Source of the DNA: Microbacteriaceae bacterium 3FA27C10
GTDB lineage: Bacteria; Actinomycetota; Actinomycetes; Actinomycetales; Microbacteriaceae
Length of the DNA stretch: 64,000 bases
Reading direction: 5' to 3'
Assembly (NCBI GenBank): GCA_005502775.1
Contig: SCNI01000012.1
Span: 29,289-93,288 of the forward strand
Below the pieces are notes generated by a model. The model ran no database searches. It was not told the DNA's origin and saw only the letters and a list, made by a program, of their open reading frames with translations. Of the stretch, positions 50,298 through 59,697 are shown piece by piece. The position numbers and the translations under genes were made by a program. Numbering within the stretch: position 1 is the first letter of the stretch; each line of letters begins with the position of its first letter.

Positions 50298-50372
50298 GAC
50301 CGATCTTTGCACGAAGAGCAGAGAGCGGCGACGTATTTTCGATGCTCGAGGCTATTCGTGCAGAAACCGGTC
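50298..50372. terminator. imperfect palindrome between convergent genes
   Basis: Arms 50298-50315 and 50355-50372 pair over GACCG and TGCACGAA with a mismatched middle, and a short GAGC/GCTC pair lies inside. It separates the SDR gene from smpB. Confidence 0.45.
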
Positions 50373-50380
50373 AGGCCCGG

Positions 50381-50857
50381 TCAGTCGCCGAGGTTGCGGC
50401 GCGCCGAGATGGCGCGGTCGGCCTCGCGCTTGTCCTGCCGCTCGCGGAGGGCCTGACGTTTGTCGTACTCGCGCTTGCCCTTCGCCACGCCGATCTCGAC
50501 CTTCGCGCGGCCGTCGCTGAAATAGAGCGAGAGCGGGACGAGGGTGTAGCCGCCCTCTTTGGTCTTGTGCGAGATCTTCACGATCTGCTCCTTGTGGAGC
50601 AGCAGCTTGCGCTTGCGACGGGGCGGGTGGTTGTTCCAGGTGCCCTCGTTGTACTCCGGGATGTGCACCGCGTCGAGCCAGGCCTCGCCGCCCTCCACGA
50701 AGGCGTAGCCGTCGACGAGCGACGCACGGCCGGCTCGCAACGACTTCACCTCGGTGCCCGTGAGCACCAGGCCGGCCTCATAGGTGTCTTCGATGGTGTA
50801 GTCGTGACGCGCCCGGCGGTTGGTCGCGACGACCTTCTGTCCGCGTTCGCGTGGCAC
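50381..50857 (-). CDS. smpB: SsrA-binding protein
   Basis: The 158-residue protein binds tmRNA and brings it to stalled ribosomes. Seen: [46 protein letters not shown], the [21 protein letters not shown] loop, and the basic C-terminal tail [22 protein letters not shown]. It starts with GTG after AGGAGA. Its RNA partner is encoded 1.8 kb downstream. Confidence 0.97.
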   Translation of the reverse strand: MPRERGQKVVATNRRARHDYTIEDTYEAGLVLTGTEVKSLRAGRASLVDGYAFVEGGEAWLDAVHIPEYNEGTWNNHPPRRKRKLLLHKEQIVKISHKTKEGGYTLVPLSLYFSDGRAKVEIGVAKGKREYDKRQALRERQDKREADRAISARRNLGD

Positions 50858-50949
50858 GGCACTCTCCTGGAATCGATGGCCGGGACGTGATGGACCCGGG
50901 GGCCGGAGGAATCCGGCAGCCCATCAGTCTACCTGCGAACGGGGCCGCG

Positions 50950-51864
50950 TCAGACCTTGAGGTAGCGCGTGATGGCGAACTTCGCCGAGAACGCCGCCAG
51001 CAGCGCACCCACCACGATGAGGATCGGGATGACGAGGAAGGCATCCGTGTCGCTCACGAAGGAGGTGAACGGCAGCGTCGAGGCGAGATAGCCCTGCACG
51101 AAGAAGTGCACGATGCCCCACACGGCGGCTCCGGCGAGCACCGACCCGATCAGCGAGGCGATGATGCCCTCGAGGATGAACGGAGTCTGGATGAAGCGGT
51201 TCGATGCGCCCACCAGCCGCATGATGCCGAGTTCCCGCCTTCTCGAGAAGGCGGAGAGCCGGATGGTCGTGGCGATCAGGAGCACCGCCGCCACGAGCAT
51301 CAGCGCGGCGATGCCGATGGCCGTGTAGCTCGCGGCCGAGAGGATGGAGAAGATCTGCTCGAGGTAGCTGCGCTGGTCGGTGACGCTCTCGACGCCCGCG
51401 AGCCCGGAGAGGCTCTCGACCAGCACGGCCGACTGCGAGGGGTCCTTCAGGTTCACCCAGAAGGTCTGGTTCAGCAGGTCGGCCGTCACGTACTGGGTGA
51501 CCGCGTTGCCGGCGAACTGCTTCTGGAAGTTGTCGTAGGCCTGCTGGTGGTCTTCGAAATAGTACTTGTCGATGAAGGGCTGCAGCGTCGGCGAATCGAG
51601 CTGGGCCTTGACGGCGGCGATCTGGTCGGCGTTCGCCTCGCCGCCCGAGCAGGTGTCCCCGCCCGAAGTGGCGGTGCACATGTAGACGGCCACCTGCGCC
51701 TTGTCGTACCAGAAGCTCTTCATCTGGCCGATCTGCATCTGCAGCAGGATGGCGGCGCCCACGAAGGTGAGCGAGATGAAGGTCACGAGCACGACGGAGA
51801 TGACCATCGACACGTTGCGCTTGAGGCCGGTGCCGACCTCGCCCAGGATGAGTGCGAATCTCAC
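50950..51864 (-). CDS. ftsX: cell division permease-like protein FtsX
   Basis: The 304-residue protein has four membrane spans (about 21-43, 170-195, 222-245, 275-296) and a large extracytoplasmic domain (45-165) with a Cys pair ([15 protein letters not shown]). The C-terminal FtsX/permease signature [26 protein letters not shown] is present. With FtsE it forms the transmembrane complex that activates peptidoglycan hydrolases at the septum. The GTG start overlaps the ftsE stop (GTGA). Confidence 0.96.
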   Translation of the reverse strand: MRFALILGEVGTGLKRNVSMVISVVLVTFISLTFVGAAILLQMQIGQMKSFWYDKAQVAVYMCTATSGGDTCSGGEANADQIAAVKAQLDSPTLQPFIDKYYFEDHQQAYDNFQKQFAGNAVTQYVTADLLNQTFWVNLKDPSQSAVLVESLSGLAGVESVTDQRSYLEQIFSILSAASYTAIGIAALMLVAAVLLIATTIRLSAFSRRRELGIMRLVGASNRFIQTPFILEGIIASLIGSVLAGAAVWGIVHFFVQGYLASTLPFTSFVSDTDAFLVIPILIVVGALLAAFSAKFAITRYLKV

Positions 51865-52964
51865 GTCGTCGGCCCCACGTTCTGGTCTTTCGCCGGATCG
51901 GCGGGCGCACCGGGCGCACGGAGGCCGAGCTTCTCGGCGAGGCTCAGCGACTCGGTGGCGGGGTCGCGCGGGTCGGCTTGCTGATGCCCCACCGGGAGGG
52001 GCGGAGTCGCCGGGGCGGGGACCGACTGCTGCACCGGGACCGACTGCTGCACCGGGACCGACTGCTGCACGGGGACCGGCCGCGAGGCGGGCGCGGCGAC
52101 CGGAACGGCGCCGGTCGCCGGCTCCGTGCGCTGCACGGGCACCGACTGCGTGTTCGGCGGCATCGGCGGGGCGTAGCGCGGCGGCGCGACATGCGGCTGC
52201 GCCGGCCCGACCGGGCGCACGAGCCCCTCGGAGAGGGCGATCTCGGCGGTGAGCCCGCTGTCCTGGAGGGCGATCTCGGCGGTCATGCCGTAGCCGCCCT
52301 GGTCTTCGTCGCGCACGATCTGCCCCATGACCAGTTCGATCACGCGGCGCTTCATGTGGTCGACGATGGCGTTGTCGTGCGTGGCCATGACCACGGTGGT
52401 GCCGCCCGCGTTGATGCGCTCGAGCACCGTCATGATGCCGGCGGAGGTCGAGGGGTCGAGGTTTCCGGTGGGCTCGTCGGCGAGCAGGATGGCGGGCTTG
52501 TTCACCACCGCGCGGGCGATCGCCACGCGCTGCTGCTCACCGCCGGAGAGCTCGTGCGGGAGGCGGTTGGCCTTCTCGGCGAGCCCGACCATCTGGAGCA
52601 CGTCGGGCACGGCCTCCTGGATGAAGCCGCGCGACTTGCCGATCACCTGCAGGGTGAAGGCCACGTTGTCGAACACGTTCTTGCCGGGCAGGAGGCGGAA
52701 GTCCTGGAACACCACGCCGAGGTTGCGCCGGAAGTAAGGCACCTTGCGGTTGGAGATGGCGTTCAGGTCCTGCCCGAGCACGTGGATGTTGCCGGAGGTG
52801 GGGCGGTCTTCCTTGAGCACCAGGCGCAGGAAGCTCGACTTGCCCGAGCCGGACGCCCCCACGAGGAAGACGAACTCCCCCCGCAGGATCTCGAGGTCGA
52901 TGGAGTCGAGGGCGGGCCTCTTCGTACCCCGGTACGTTTTGGTGACGCGATCAAAGCGAATCAT
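51861..52964 (-). CDS. ftsE: cell division ATP-binding protein FtsE with long Pro-rich C-terminal extension
   Basis: Residues 1-228 form a complete ABC ATPase: Walker A GASGSGKS (36-43), Q loop VVFQDFRLL, signature [14 protein letters not shown], Walker [14 protein letters not shown] and H loop [11 protein letters not shown]. The remaining 140 residues are unusual: a Pro/Val/Gln-rich tail with three VPVQQS repeats encoded by an 18-bp tandem repeat. FtsE normally ends near residue 230. The tail may reach partners under the membrane. The ATG lies 9 nt after a TAGAGT hexamer. Confidence 0.95.
   Translation of the reverse strand: MIRFDRVTKTYRGTKRPALDSIDLEILRGEFVFLVGASGSGKSSFLRLVLKEDRPTSGNIHVLGQDLNAISNRKVPYFRRNLGVVFQDFRLLPGKNVFDNVAFTLQVIGKSRGFIQEAVPDVLQMVGLAEKANRLPHELSGGEQQRVAIARAVVNKPAILLADEPTGNLDPSTSAGIMTVLERINAGGTTVVMATHDNAIVDHMKRRVIELVMGQIVRDEDQGGYGMTAEIALQDSGLTAEIALSEGLVRPVGPAQPHVAPPRYAPPMPPNTQSVPVQRTEPATGAVPVAAPASRPVPVQQSVPVQQSVPVQQSVPAPATPPLPVGHQQADPRDPATESLSLAEKLGLRAPGAPADPAKDQNVGPTT
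52021..52074 (-). repeat. three 18-bp tandem repeats within ftsE
   Basis: The unit accgactgctgcaccggg (plus-strand sense) occurs three times, the third with one change. It encodes VPVQQS in the FtsE tail and could vary in copy number. Confidence 0.9.
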
Positions 52965-53038
52965 GACGTGAAGACTCTAAGCAGGGCTCCGGGCAGATCC
53001 GGCCTGCGACGCGCAGGACGCGCCGATTCATAGAAACC

Positions 53039-54145
53039 TCAGTCGTGCTTCTGCTTGCGCCACTTGATGCCGGCGTTGATGAAACCGTCGAGGTCGCCGT
53101 CGAACACGGCCGAGGGGTTGTTGACCTCGTGATCGGTGCGCAGGTCTTTGACCATCTGGTACGGCGCGAGCACGTAGCTGCGCATCTGGTCGCCCCAGCT
53201 GGCGGTGATGGTGCCCGCCAGCTCCTTCTTCTGCGCCGCCTCCTGCTCGCGCTGGATGATCAGCAGGCGCGACGCGAGCACGCGCATCGCGGCGGCCCGG
53301 TTCTGGATCTGGCTCTTCTCGTTCTGCATCGACACCACGGTGCCGGTGGGCAGGTGGGTGATGCGCACCGCGGAGTCGGTGGTGTTCACCGACTGACCGC
53401 CCGGGCCCGAGGAACGGAAGACGTCGACCCGGATGTCGTTCTCGGGGATCTCGATCGCGGCGGCCTCCTCCATCAGCGGGATGACCTCGACCGCGGCGAA
53501 ACTCGTCTGACGCTTGCCGGCCGCCCCGAAGGGGCTCATCCGCACCAGGCGATGGGTTCCCGCCTCGACGGAGAGAGTGCCGAAGGCATACGGGGCGTCG
53601 ACCTCGAAGGTGGCCGACTTGATGCCCGCCTCCTCGGCGTAGCTCGTGTCCATCACGGTGGTGGAGTAGCCGTGCTTCTCGGCCCAGCGCAGGTACATGC
53701 GCATGAGCATCTCGGCGAAGTCGGCGGCGTCGACTCCCCCGGCGCCGGAGCGGATGGTGATCACCGCGGGGCGGGCATCCCATTCCCCGTTCAGCAGGGT
53801 CTGCACCTCGAGGTCGCCGAGCACCTTCTGGATCGAGGCGAGCTCGACCCGCGCCTCCTCGGCCGACTCCTCGTCGCCGGCCTCGTTCGCGAGCTCGACG
53901 AGCACCTCGAGGTCGTCGAGGCGGTTCTCGATCGAGGTGATCCTCGCGAGCTCGCCCTGGCGGTGGCTCAGCGCGCTGGTCACCTTCTGGGCCTTCTCGG
54001 TGTCGTCCCAGAGGTCGGGGGCGCCGGCCTCCTCGCTCAGCCGGGCGATGTCCGCGGTGAGGGCGTCGACGTCGACGACCGAGCGGATGTCGGCGAAAGT
54101 GGCGCGGAGCTGGGAAATCTGTTCGGAGAGATCGATGTCAAGCAT
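53039..54145 (-). CDS. prfB: peptide chain release factor 2
   Basis: The 368-residue protein ends translation at UGA and UAA. It has the coiled domain 1, the RF2 anticodon-like tripeptide SPF ([15 protein letters not shown]) and the catalytic GGQ ([24 protein letters not shown]). There is no in-frame stop or frameshift site near the start, unlike in E. coli. An ATG at 54154 is also in frame; I prefer 54145 because a TAGACT -10 box (54156-54161) almost abuts the earlier ATG. It heads the prfB-ftsE-ftsX-smpB series. Confidence 0.95.
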   Translation of the reverse strand: MLDIDLSEQISQLRATFADIRSVVDVDALTADIARLSEEAGAPDLWDDTEKAQKVTSALSHRQGELARITSIENRLDDLEVLVELANEAGDEESAEEARVELASIQKVLGDLEVQTLLNGEWDARPAVITIRSGAGGVDAADFAEMLMRMYLRWAEKHGYSTTVMDTSYAEEAGIKSATFEVDAPYAFGTLSVEAGTHRLVRMSPFGAAGKRQTSFAAVEVIPLMEEAAAIEIPENDIRVDVFRSSGPGGQSVNTTDSAVRITHLPTGTVVSMQNEKSQIQNRAAAMRVLASRLLIIQREQEAAQKKELAGTITASWGDQMRSYVLAPYQMVKDLRTDHEVNNPSAVFDGDLDGFINAGIKWRKQKHD

Positions 54146-54228
54146 TGTGAGCATCAGTCTAGTTGTCGGGGCCCGGCAGCCGCTGGGGGCCGGGTGCTCC
54201 GTGTGACGTCCCGGATGCTTAGCGCGCG

Positions 54229-54234
54229 TAAACT
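54229..54234 (+). promoter_or_regulatory. -10 hexamer of the MFS gene at 54242 (leaderless type)
   Basis: TAAACT ends 7 nt before the ATG at 54242. Confidence 0.5.
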
Positions 54235-54241
54235 AGATCGA

Positions 54242-55480
54242 ATGACGACCGCGACCGACGAGTTCCGCTTCCGGTCGATCGCGTTGCCGGCCCTGCTGCC
54301 GGCCTTCCTCTTCGCGATCGGCGAGGGCGCGGTCATCCCGATCATCCCGGCCGTCGCGTCGTCGCTCGGGGCGAGCCTCGCCGGAGCCGGCTTCATCGCC
54401 GCGATGATCGTGGTGGGGCAGCTCGTAGGCGACATCCCGAGCGGAGTGCTGGTGGCCCGCATCGGCGAACGGCGGGCGATGATCCTCGCCGGGCTGATCG
54501 CCATCGTGGCCGTGCTGCTCGCCCAGTTCGCGGTGAGCGCGGCGATGTTCGGGGTGGCCATCTTCCTGCTCGGGCTCTCGGCCGCGGTGTTCGCCCTCGC
54601 CCGCCAGGCCTTCATGACCGCCTACGTGCCCGTGCGCATCCGGGCCCGGGCCCTCTCGACGCTCGGCGGCGCCTTCCGCGGCGGCTGGTTCGTGGGGCCG
54701 TTCGTGGGCGCCGCCGTCATCGCCCTGACCGGCACCGTGCAGGCCGCCTTCTGGGTGCAGATCGTGTGCGCGGCCGCGGTGACGATCCTGCTCTTCTTCC
54801 TGCCCGACCCCACCGCGGACCAGGCGAAGCCGGATGCCGGCGAGCAGCTCGTGCACGACGAGTCGGCGGGTCTGTTCCGCACCATCTGGAACAACCGCGG
54901 CGTGCTCGTGCGGGTGGGCAGCGGCGCCGGCGTGGTGGGAGCTCTGCGGGCGAGCCGGATGGCCATCCTCCCGCTCTGGGCGGTGAGCATCGGCCTGCCG
55001 GAGTCGACGACGGCGCTCGTGATCGGCATCGGTGCCGCCGCCGACTTCGCCCTCTTCTACACCAGCGGCCAGATCATGGACCGCTTCGGCCGGCTCTGGA
55101 GCGTGGTGCCCTCGATGGTGGGCATGGGTCTCGCCCTCATCGTGCTCGCGTTCACCCACGACCTGCCGGGCGCCGAGCAGTGGTTCATCGCCGTGGCGAT
55201 CGTCATGGGCGTGGCCAACGGCGTGGGCAGCGGAATCATCATGACGCTGAGCGCCGACCTGGCGCCGCGTCAGAACCCCGCGCCCTTCCTCGGCGCCTTC
55301 CGCTTCACCGCCGACGCCGGGGCCGCGGCGGCTCCGCTCGCGGTGTCGGCCATCGTGGCGGTGGCCTCGCTCTCGCTCGCCACCGGACTGGTCGGGGTGG
55401 TCGGCATCATCGGCGCGGGCATCCTGGTGCGGAACGTGCCGCGCTACGTGCCGAACCGTCGAGCCGCCACCGCGCGCTGA
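54242..55480 (+). CDS. MFS transporter, 12-helix type
   Basis: The 412-residue protein has about twelve membrane spans, the motif A region DIPSGVLVARIGERRAMILAG between helices 2 and 3, and a central cytoplasmic loop (PDPTADQAKPDAGEQLVHDES). The second half repeats the pattern (DRFGRLWSVVPSMVGMG). The substrate is unknown; drug or metabolite export is the usual role. The start codon has no ribosome site but follows a -10 box. Confidence 0.88.
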   Translation: MTTATDEFRFRSIALPALLPAFLFAIGEGAVIPIIPAVASSLGASLAGAGFIAAMIVVGQLVGDIPSGVLVARIGERRAMILAGLIAIVAVLLAQFAVSAAMFGVAIFLLGLSAAVFALARQAFMTAYVPVRIRARALSTLGGAFRGGWFVGPFVGAAVIALTGTVQAAFWVQIVCAAAVTILLFFLPDPTADQAKPDAGEQLVHDESAGLFRTIWNNRGVLVRVGSGAGVVGALRASRMAILPLWAVSIGLPESTTALVIGIGAAADFALFYTSGQIMDRFGRLWSVVPSMVGMGLALIVLAFTHDLPGAEQWFIAVAIVMGVANGVGSGIIMTLSADLAPRQNPAPFLGAFRFTADAGAAAAPLAVSAIVAVASLSLATGLVGVVGIIGAGILVRNVPRYVPNRRAATAR

Positions 55481-55523
55481 TCGCCGCCGCGAGCCGCTGG
55501 GAAGCTGCTCAGGCCCCTCCCCC

Positions 55524-55529
55524 TAGACT
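55524..55529 (+). promoter_or_regulatory. candidate -10 hexamer for tRNA-Leu
   Basis: TAGACT lies 12 nt before the first base of the tRNA. Confidence 0.4.
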
Positions 55530-55541
55530 GGAATAACTCTG

Positions 55542-55623
55542 GCGGGAGTGGTGAAATTGGCAGACACGCAGGATTTAGGTTCCTGTGCTTTCGAGCGTGA
55601 GGGTTCAAGTCCCTTCTCCCGCA
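55542..55623 (+). tRNA. tRNA-Leu (anticodon TAG)
   Basis: The acceptor stem GCGGGAG (55542-55548) pairs with CTCCCGC (55616-55622), discriminator A at 55623. The anticodon stem CAGGA/TCCTG closes TTTAGGT, giving anticodon TAG for CUA. A long variable arm (TGCTTTCGAGCG) marks a class II tRNA. CCA is not encoded. Confidence 0.97.
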
Positions 55624-55687
55624 CCCTCGTACTGAATTCTGAATTGCCGCCGGGTGGACGCACCACCCCGACGACTGGAGAACCCCT

Positions 55688-56455
55688 GTGATCGCCGCCT
55701 CTGTCCACGCCTCCCTGATTCCCTGGCTCGACCCCAATGTGCTCCTGGGCGGAGTCTTCGGGCCCGTGGCGCTCCTCGTGGTCTGCGCCGTGGTGTTCGC
55801 CGAGACCGGCCTGCTGGTGGGATTCCTCCTCCCGGGCGACACGCTGCTGTTCTTCACGGGCGTGCTCGCCGTGAGCGGCAAGTTCGGCGTCGACATCTGG
55901 TGGGTCTGCCTCGCCATCTCCCTCGCCGCCTTCCTCGGCGGCGAGGTCGGCTACCTCATCGGCCACAAACTGGGCCCGCGCGTGTTCGAGCGCAAGGAAT
56001 CCGGGCTGTTCAGCGTGAAGAACGTCGAGCGCACCAACGCCTTCTTCGAGCGCTTCGGCGGCTTCGCCGTGGTCGTGGCGCGCTTCGTGCCGATCGTGCG
56101 CACCTTCGCTCCCATCGCGGCGGGCGTCGGCCACATGAACTACCGCCGCTACTCGCTCTACAACGCCATCGGCGCCCTCGTCTGGGGTTCGGGCATCGTG
56201 CTTCTCGGCTACCTGCTCGGCCAGATCCCGTTCGTGAAGAGCTTCGCCGAGAACTACCTCGACCTCGTGCTGATCGGTGTCGTGGTGCTCACCGTGGTTC
56301 CCACGGTCATCCACTACCTGCGCGAGCGCAGCAAGGCGAAGAAGAACGCCGCAGCCGCGGACGCCGAGCAGGTGGAGATCACCGGCGCCGCCGAGCGTCT
56401 CACGCTCGAGCCCGAGGTCTTCGGCAACGACCTCGACACCCGGCCCCAGCCCTAG
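55688..56455 (+). CDS. DedA-family (VTT domain) membrane protein
   Basis: The 255-residue protein has several membrane spans and re-entrant segments and the DedA signature ETGLLVGFLLPGDTLLFFTGVLA, with FLGGEVGYLIGHKLGPRVF and FGGFAVVVARFVPIVRTFAPIAAGVGHMNYRRYSLYNAIGALVW. These residues include the Glu/Asp and Arg needed in DedA proteins, which act as flippases for undecaprenyl phosphate or phospholipids. The C-terminal 50 residues are a polar tail. The GTG start follows GGAG. Confidence 0.93.
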   Translation: MIAASVHASLIPWLDPNVLLGGVFGPVALLVVCAVVFAETGLLVGFLLPGDTLLFFTGVLAVSGKFGVDIWWVCLAISLAAFLGGEVGYLIGHKLGPRVFERKESGLFSVKNVERTNAFFERFGGFAVVVARFVPIVRTFAPIAAGVGHMNYRRYSLYNAIGALVWGSGIVLLGYLLGQIPFVKSFAENYLDLVLIGVVVLTVVPTVIHYLRERSKAKKNAAAADAEQVEITGAAERLTLEPEVFGNDLDTRPQP

Positions 56456-56479
56456 CCCTAGCCGTAGCGACGGCCCCCG

Positions 56480-57400
56480 CTATCGGTGGGGGTTCGCCTC
56501 GTGCTCGGCGTGCTCGGCGGGCTCGAGCTGGAAGGTGGAGTGCTCCACGTCGAAGTGCCCCGACAAGCACGAGCCGAGCGAGTCGAGCAGCGGGCCCGTG
56601 TCGCCCTGCGCGAAGACCTCCTGGGTCACCACGACGTGAGCGGAGAACACGTGGCGCCCCGGGGTGATGGCCCAGACGTGCACGTCGTGCACGTCGACCA
56701 CGCCGGGCTCGCCGAGGATGTGGGCGCGGATCTGCTGCACGTCCATCGTGGGGGGCGTGGACTGGTTGAGCACCGACACCACGTCCCGCAGCAGGGAGAC
56801 CGCCCGCGGTACGATCATCGCGGCGATGAGCAGCGACGCGATCGCATCCGCCTTCTCGAAGCCCGTGGTGAGGATCACGACAGCGGCCAGGATGACGGCG
56901 ATCGAGCCCAGCAGGTCGCCGAGCACCTCGAGGTAGGCGCCCCGCATGTTGATGGAGGTCTTGGCTCCGCCCCGCAGCACCATCAGCGAGACGAAGTTGG
57001 CGATGAGGCCCACTCCGGCCACCGCGAGCATCAACCCGCCCTGCACCTCGCCGGGTTCGGCCGAGAACAGGCGGATGACCGCCTCCACCGTCACGAACAC
57101 CGCGACGCCGATGAGGATGAGGCTGTTCACCAGCGCGCCGAACACCTCGGCGCGCTGGTAGCCGAAGCTGTGCCGCTCGTTCGCCGGACGCGCCGCCACG
57201 ATCGTGGCGACGAGCGCGATGATCAGGCCGACGAGGTCGGAGAGCATGTGCCCCGCGTCGGCGAACAGCGACAGCGAGCCGCTCAGCACCGCGCCGACGG
57301 CCTCGACCACCAGCACCGTCGCCACGATGGCGATGGCGATGGTGAGCCGCGTGCGGTTCGCCCCGCTGCCGTGGTCGTGACCGGAATGCTCGTGGCTCAT
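56480..57400 (-). CDS. cation diffusion facilitator (CzcD/ZitB-type zinc exporter)
   Basis: The 306-residue protein has a His-rich N-terminus (HEHSGHDHG), six membrane spans, the metal site LFADAGHMLSDLVGL in helix 2 (His/Asp) and NMRGAYLEVLGDLLGS in helix 5 (variant of HxxxD). A C-terminal cytoplasmic domain (VDVHDVHVWAITPGRHVFSAHVVV) and a His-containing tail follow. It exports Zn or Cd/Co in exchange for protons. The helix 5 site has Glu-Asp where many zinc exporters have His-Asp, so the metal preference may differ. The ATG is 7 nt after TACCGT. Confidence 0.92.
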   Translation of the reverse strand: MSHEHSGHDHGSGANRTRLTIAIAIVATVLVVEAVGAVLSGSLSLFADAGHMLSDLVGLIIALVATIVAARPANERHSFGYQRAEVFGALVNSLILIGVAVFVTVEAVIRLFSAEPGEVQGGLMLAVAGVGLIANFVSLMVLRGGAKTSINMRGAYLEVLGDLLGSIAVILAAVVILTTGFEKADAIASLLIAAMIVPRAVSLLRDVVSVLNQSTPPTMDVQQIRAHILGEPGVVDVHDVHVWAITPGRHVFSAHVVVTQEVFAQGDTGPLLDSLGSCLSGHFDVEHSTFQLEPAEHAEHEANPHR

Positions 57401-57407
57401 GTCATCA

Positions 57408-57413
57408 ACGGTA
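57408..57413 (-). promoter_or_regulatory. -10 hexamer of the CDF transporter gene (leaderless type)
   Basis: TACCGT on the minus strand ends 7 nt before the ATG at 57400. Confidence 0.45.
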
Positions 57414-57446
57414 TCCGCCTCCGAGCCGCGGGAGGCGGCGTATCCG

Positions 57447-58055
57447 CTAGTCAGGAATGACGCTCATTCTCAATACCGGGATGGCGGCCTCGAAGGCCCG
57501 CGCCCGGTGGCTGATCGCGTTCTTCTCGTCGGCCGTCAGTTCGGCCGCCGAGACGTCGTGGCCTTCGGGCACGAAGATCGGGTCGTAGCCGAATCCCCCG
57601 CCGCCGTGGGCGGCGCGGGCGAGTCGCCCGGGCCAGGAGCCGGAGACCACGGCCTCGAAGGCCGGCTTCTCCGCGGTGGCGGGCACGACGACGGCGATGT
57701 GGCACGCGAAACGGGCGCCCCGGTGCTCGTCGGCGATGTCGGCCAGCTGGTCGAGCAGCAGCTCGAGGTTCGCCACCGCCCCCTTGCCGTGCCCCGCCCA
57801 GCGCGCCGAGAAGATGCCGGGCGCGCCGCCGAGCACGTCGACGCAGATACCCGAATCGTCGGCCAGGGCCGGCAGTCCGGTGTGCGCGGCGGCGGCGCGC
57901 GCCTTGATCAGCGCGTTCTCGTCGAAGCTCGTGCCGTCCTCCACCGGCTCCGGGCCGTCGTAGGGCTCGATCTCGAGCTCCGGCAGGGCGGCGCCCAGGA
58001 TGCCCTGGAACTCCTCCACCTTGTGCGGATTGTGGGTGGCGAGCACGACGCGCAT
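57447..58055 (-). CDS. rdgB: XTP/dITP diphosphatase (HAM1/RdgB)
   Basis: The 202-residue enzyme removes non-canonical purine triphosphates. It starts VVLATHNPHKVEEF, has SFDENALIKARAAAAHTGLPALADDSGICVDVLGGAPGIFSARWAG and GGFGYDPIFVPEGHDVSAAELTADEKNAISHRARAF, all typical. It follows rph by 9 nt, the classic rph-rdgB order. Confidence 0.96.
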   Translation of the reverse strand: MRVVLATHNPHKVEEFQGILGAALPELEIEPYDGPEPVEDGTSFDENALIKARAAAAHTGLPALADDSGICVDVLGGAPGIFSARWAGHGKGAVANLELLLDQLADIADEHRGARFACHIAVVVPATAEKPAFEAVVSGSWPGRLARAAHGGGGFGYDPIFVPEGHDVSAAELTADEKNAISHRARAFEAAIPVLRMSVIPD

Positions 58056-58064
58056 CCGGACGCC

Positions 58065-58817
58065 CTACTCGGCCCCGGCGGCGAGCACCGCGTTCTGCAG
58101 GACGGCCAGCTCGGAGGTGCCGAGGAGCGCCAGGTCGAGCAGCGAGTTCAGCTCGGTGCGGTCGAAGGGCGCGCCCTCCGCGGTGCCCTGCACCTCGACG
58201 AAGAGACCGCGGCCGGTCACGACCACGTTCATGTCGGTCTCGGCGCGCACATCCTCGACGTAGGCGAGGTCGAGCATCGGCTCGCCGTCGATGATGCCCA
58301 CCGACACCGCGGCGACGGAGTCGATGAGCGGGGTCGAGCGCTGACCGATGAACTTCTTCTCGCGCGCCCACTCGATGGCGTCGGCCATCGCGACGTAGGC
58401 ACCGGTGATGGCGGCGGTGCGGGTTCCGCCGTCGGCCTGCAGCACGTCGCAGTCGATGACGATGGTGTTCTCGCCGAGGGCCTTCATGTCGACCACCGCA
58501 CGCAGGGACCGGCCGATCAGGCGCGAGATCTCGTGGGTGCGGCCACCGATGCGGCCCTTCACCGACTCGCGGTCCATGCGGTCGTTCGTGGCGCGCGGCA
58601 GCATCGAGTACTCGGCCGTCACCCAGCCCTTGCCCGTCCCCGACTTCCAGCGCGGGACGCCGTTCGTGAACGAGGCCGTGCAGAGCACGCGGGTCTTGCC
58701 GAAGGAGACGAGAGCAGAGCCCTCGGCCTGCTCGCTCCAGCCCCGCTCGATGGTGACGGGACGGAGCTCGTCGGCGGTGCGGCCGTCCTTGCGGGTGGCG
58801 GTGCTGCTGTCGGTCAC
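58065..58817 (-). CDS. rph: ribonuclease PH
   Basis: The 250-residue phosphorolytic exonuclease trims tRNA 3' ends. Seen: [88 protein letters not shown] and [25 protein letters not shown]. The GTG start overlaps the murI stop (GTGA). Confidence 0.97.
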   Translation of the reverse strand: MTDSSTATRKDGRTADELRPVTIERGWSEQAEGSALVSFGKTRVLCTASFTNGVPRWKSGTGKGWVTAEYSMLPRATNDRMDRESVKGRIGGRTHEISRLIGRSLRAVVDMKALGENTIVIDCDVLQADGGTRTAAITGAYVAMADAIEWAREKKFIGQRSTPLIDSVAAVSVGIIDGEPMLDLAYVEDVRAETDMNVVVTGRGLFVEVQGTAEGAPFDRTELNSLLDLALLGTSELAVLQNAVLAAGAE

Positions 58818-59653
58818 GGGGTGCTCCTTCTGGGGGCGGACGGGAGGGGGATGGTGCCGGTCTCGACGAGTTCGACCGAGCCGACCTCGGGCCCGAGGAA
58901 CAGCTCGGCCAGGCGGAGGAACTCCTCCGCGCTCGTACCGGTGGCCTCGTAGCGGTAGCTCGGGCGGCCGGGCGCCGTGCGCTCGAGACCGGTGCGCACG
59001 AGGGTGCGGTAGACGTCGTTGGCGGTCTCGGTGTCGCTCGAGACGAGCCGCACGCCGTCGCCGACCACGTAGGAGATGGCGCCCTTGAGGAACGGGTAGT
59101 GCGTGCAGCCGAGCACCAGGGTGTCGATGCCCTGCTCGACGAGCGGTCTCAGGTAGTGCTCGGCCAGCGCCACCAGTTCGCGGCTCGTGGTGTCGCCCGC
59201 CTCGACGTGCTCGACGAACTCGGGGCAGGCCTGGCTGAAGAGCTCGAGGTGGGGCGCCGCGGCGAAGGCGTCGTTGTAGGCGCGGGAGGTGATGGTGGCG
59301 GTGGTGCCGATGACACCCACGCGATTGTTGCGGGTGACCGTCACGGCCGTGCGCACCGCCGGCTGGATGACCTCGACCACGGGAACGCTGTAGCGCTCAC
59401 GGGCATCCCGCAGCATGGCCGCCGAGGCCGTGTTGCAGGCGATCACGAGCATCTTGACGTCCTGCGCCACGAGGTCGTCGAGCACCTCGAGGGCGAAGCG
59501 CCGCACCTCGGCGAGCGGGCGCGGCCCGTAGGGCGAGTGCGCGGTGTCGCCGACGTAGAGGATGGACTCGCGCGGCAGCTGGTCGCGCACCGAGCGGGCG
59601 ACCGTGAGGCCTCCGACCCCGGAGTCGAAGATCCCGATCGGCGCATCACTCAC
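58814..59653 (-). CDS. murI: glutamate racemase
   Basis: The 279-residue enzyme supplies D-glutamate for peptidoglycan. It has [17 protein letters not shown], the first catalytic Cys in [14 protein letters not shown] and the second in [13 protein letters not shown], with [12 protein letters not shown] between. The GTG at 59653 is 8 nt after a TAGGCT hexamer, whereas a more upstream ATG (59686) would add residues that cross the divergent promoter. First gene of murI-rph-rdgB. Confidence 0.96.
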   Translation of the reverse strand: MSDAPIGIFDSGVGGLTVARSVRDQLPRESILYVGDTAHSPYGPRPLAEVRRFALEVLDDLVAQDVKMLVIACNTASAAMLRDARERYSVPVVEVIQPAVRTAVTVTRNNRVGVIGTTATITSRAYNDAFAAAPHLELFSQACPEFVEHVEAGDTTSRELVALAEHYLRPLVEQGIDTLVLGCTHYPFLKGAISYVVGDGVRLVSSDTETANDVYRTLVRTGLERTAPGRPSYRYEATGTSAEEFLRLAELFLGPEVGSVELVETGTIPLPSAPRRSTP

Positions 59654-59661
59654 GGTATGAC

Positions 59662-59667
59662 AGCCTA
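59662..59667 (-). promoter_or_regulatory. -10 hexamer of murI (leaderless type)
   Basis: TAGGCT on the minus strand ends 8 nt before the GTG at 59653. Its -35 region would overlap the divergent pncB -10 box. Confidence 0.5.
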
Positions 59668-59685
59668 GACGACCAGGCCACGGCA

Positions 59686-59691
59686 TAAGCT
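59686..59691 (+). promoter_or_regulatory. -10 hexamer of pncB (leaderless type)
   Basis: TAAGCT ends 6 nt before the GTG at 59698. Confidence 0.45.
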
Positions 59692-59697
59692 CGGAGG

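Noticed and set aside
54130..54160. Programmed frameshift in prfB
   Set aside because: The RF2 frame is continuous from its start and has no early in-frame UGA, as usual for actinobacteria.
56471..56495. CCCCC/GGGGG hairpin at the DedA/CDF convergent end
   Set aside because: The stem is only five base pairs and overlaps the CDF coding end, so it is not convincing as a terminator.
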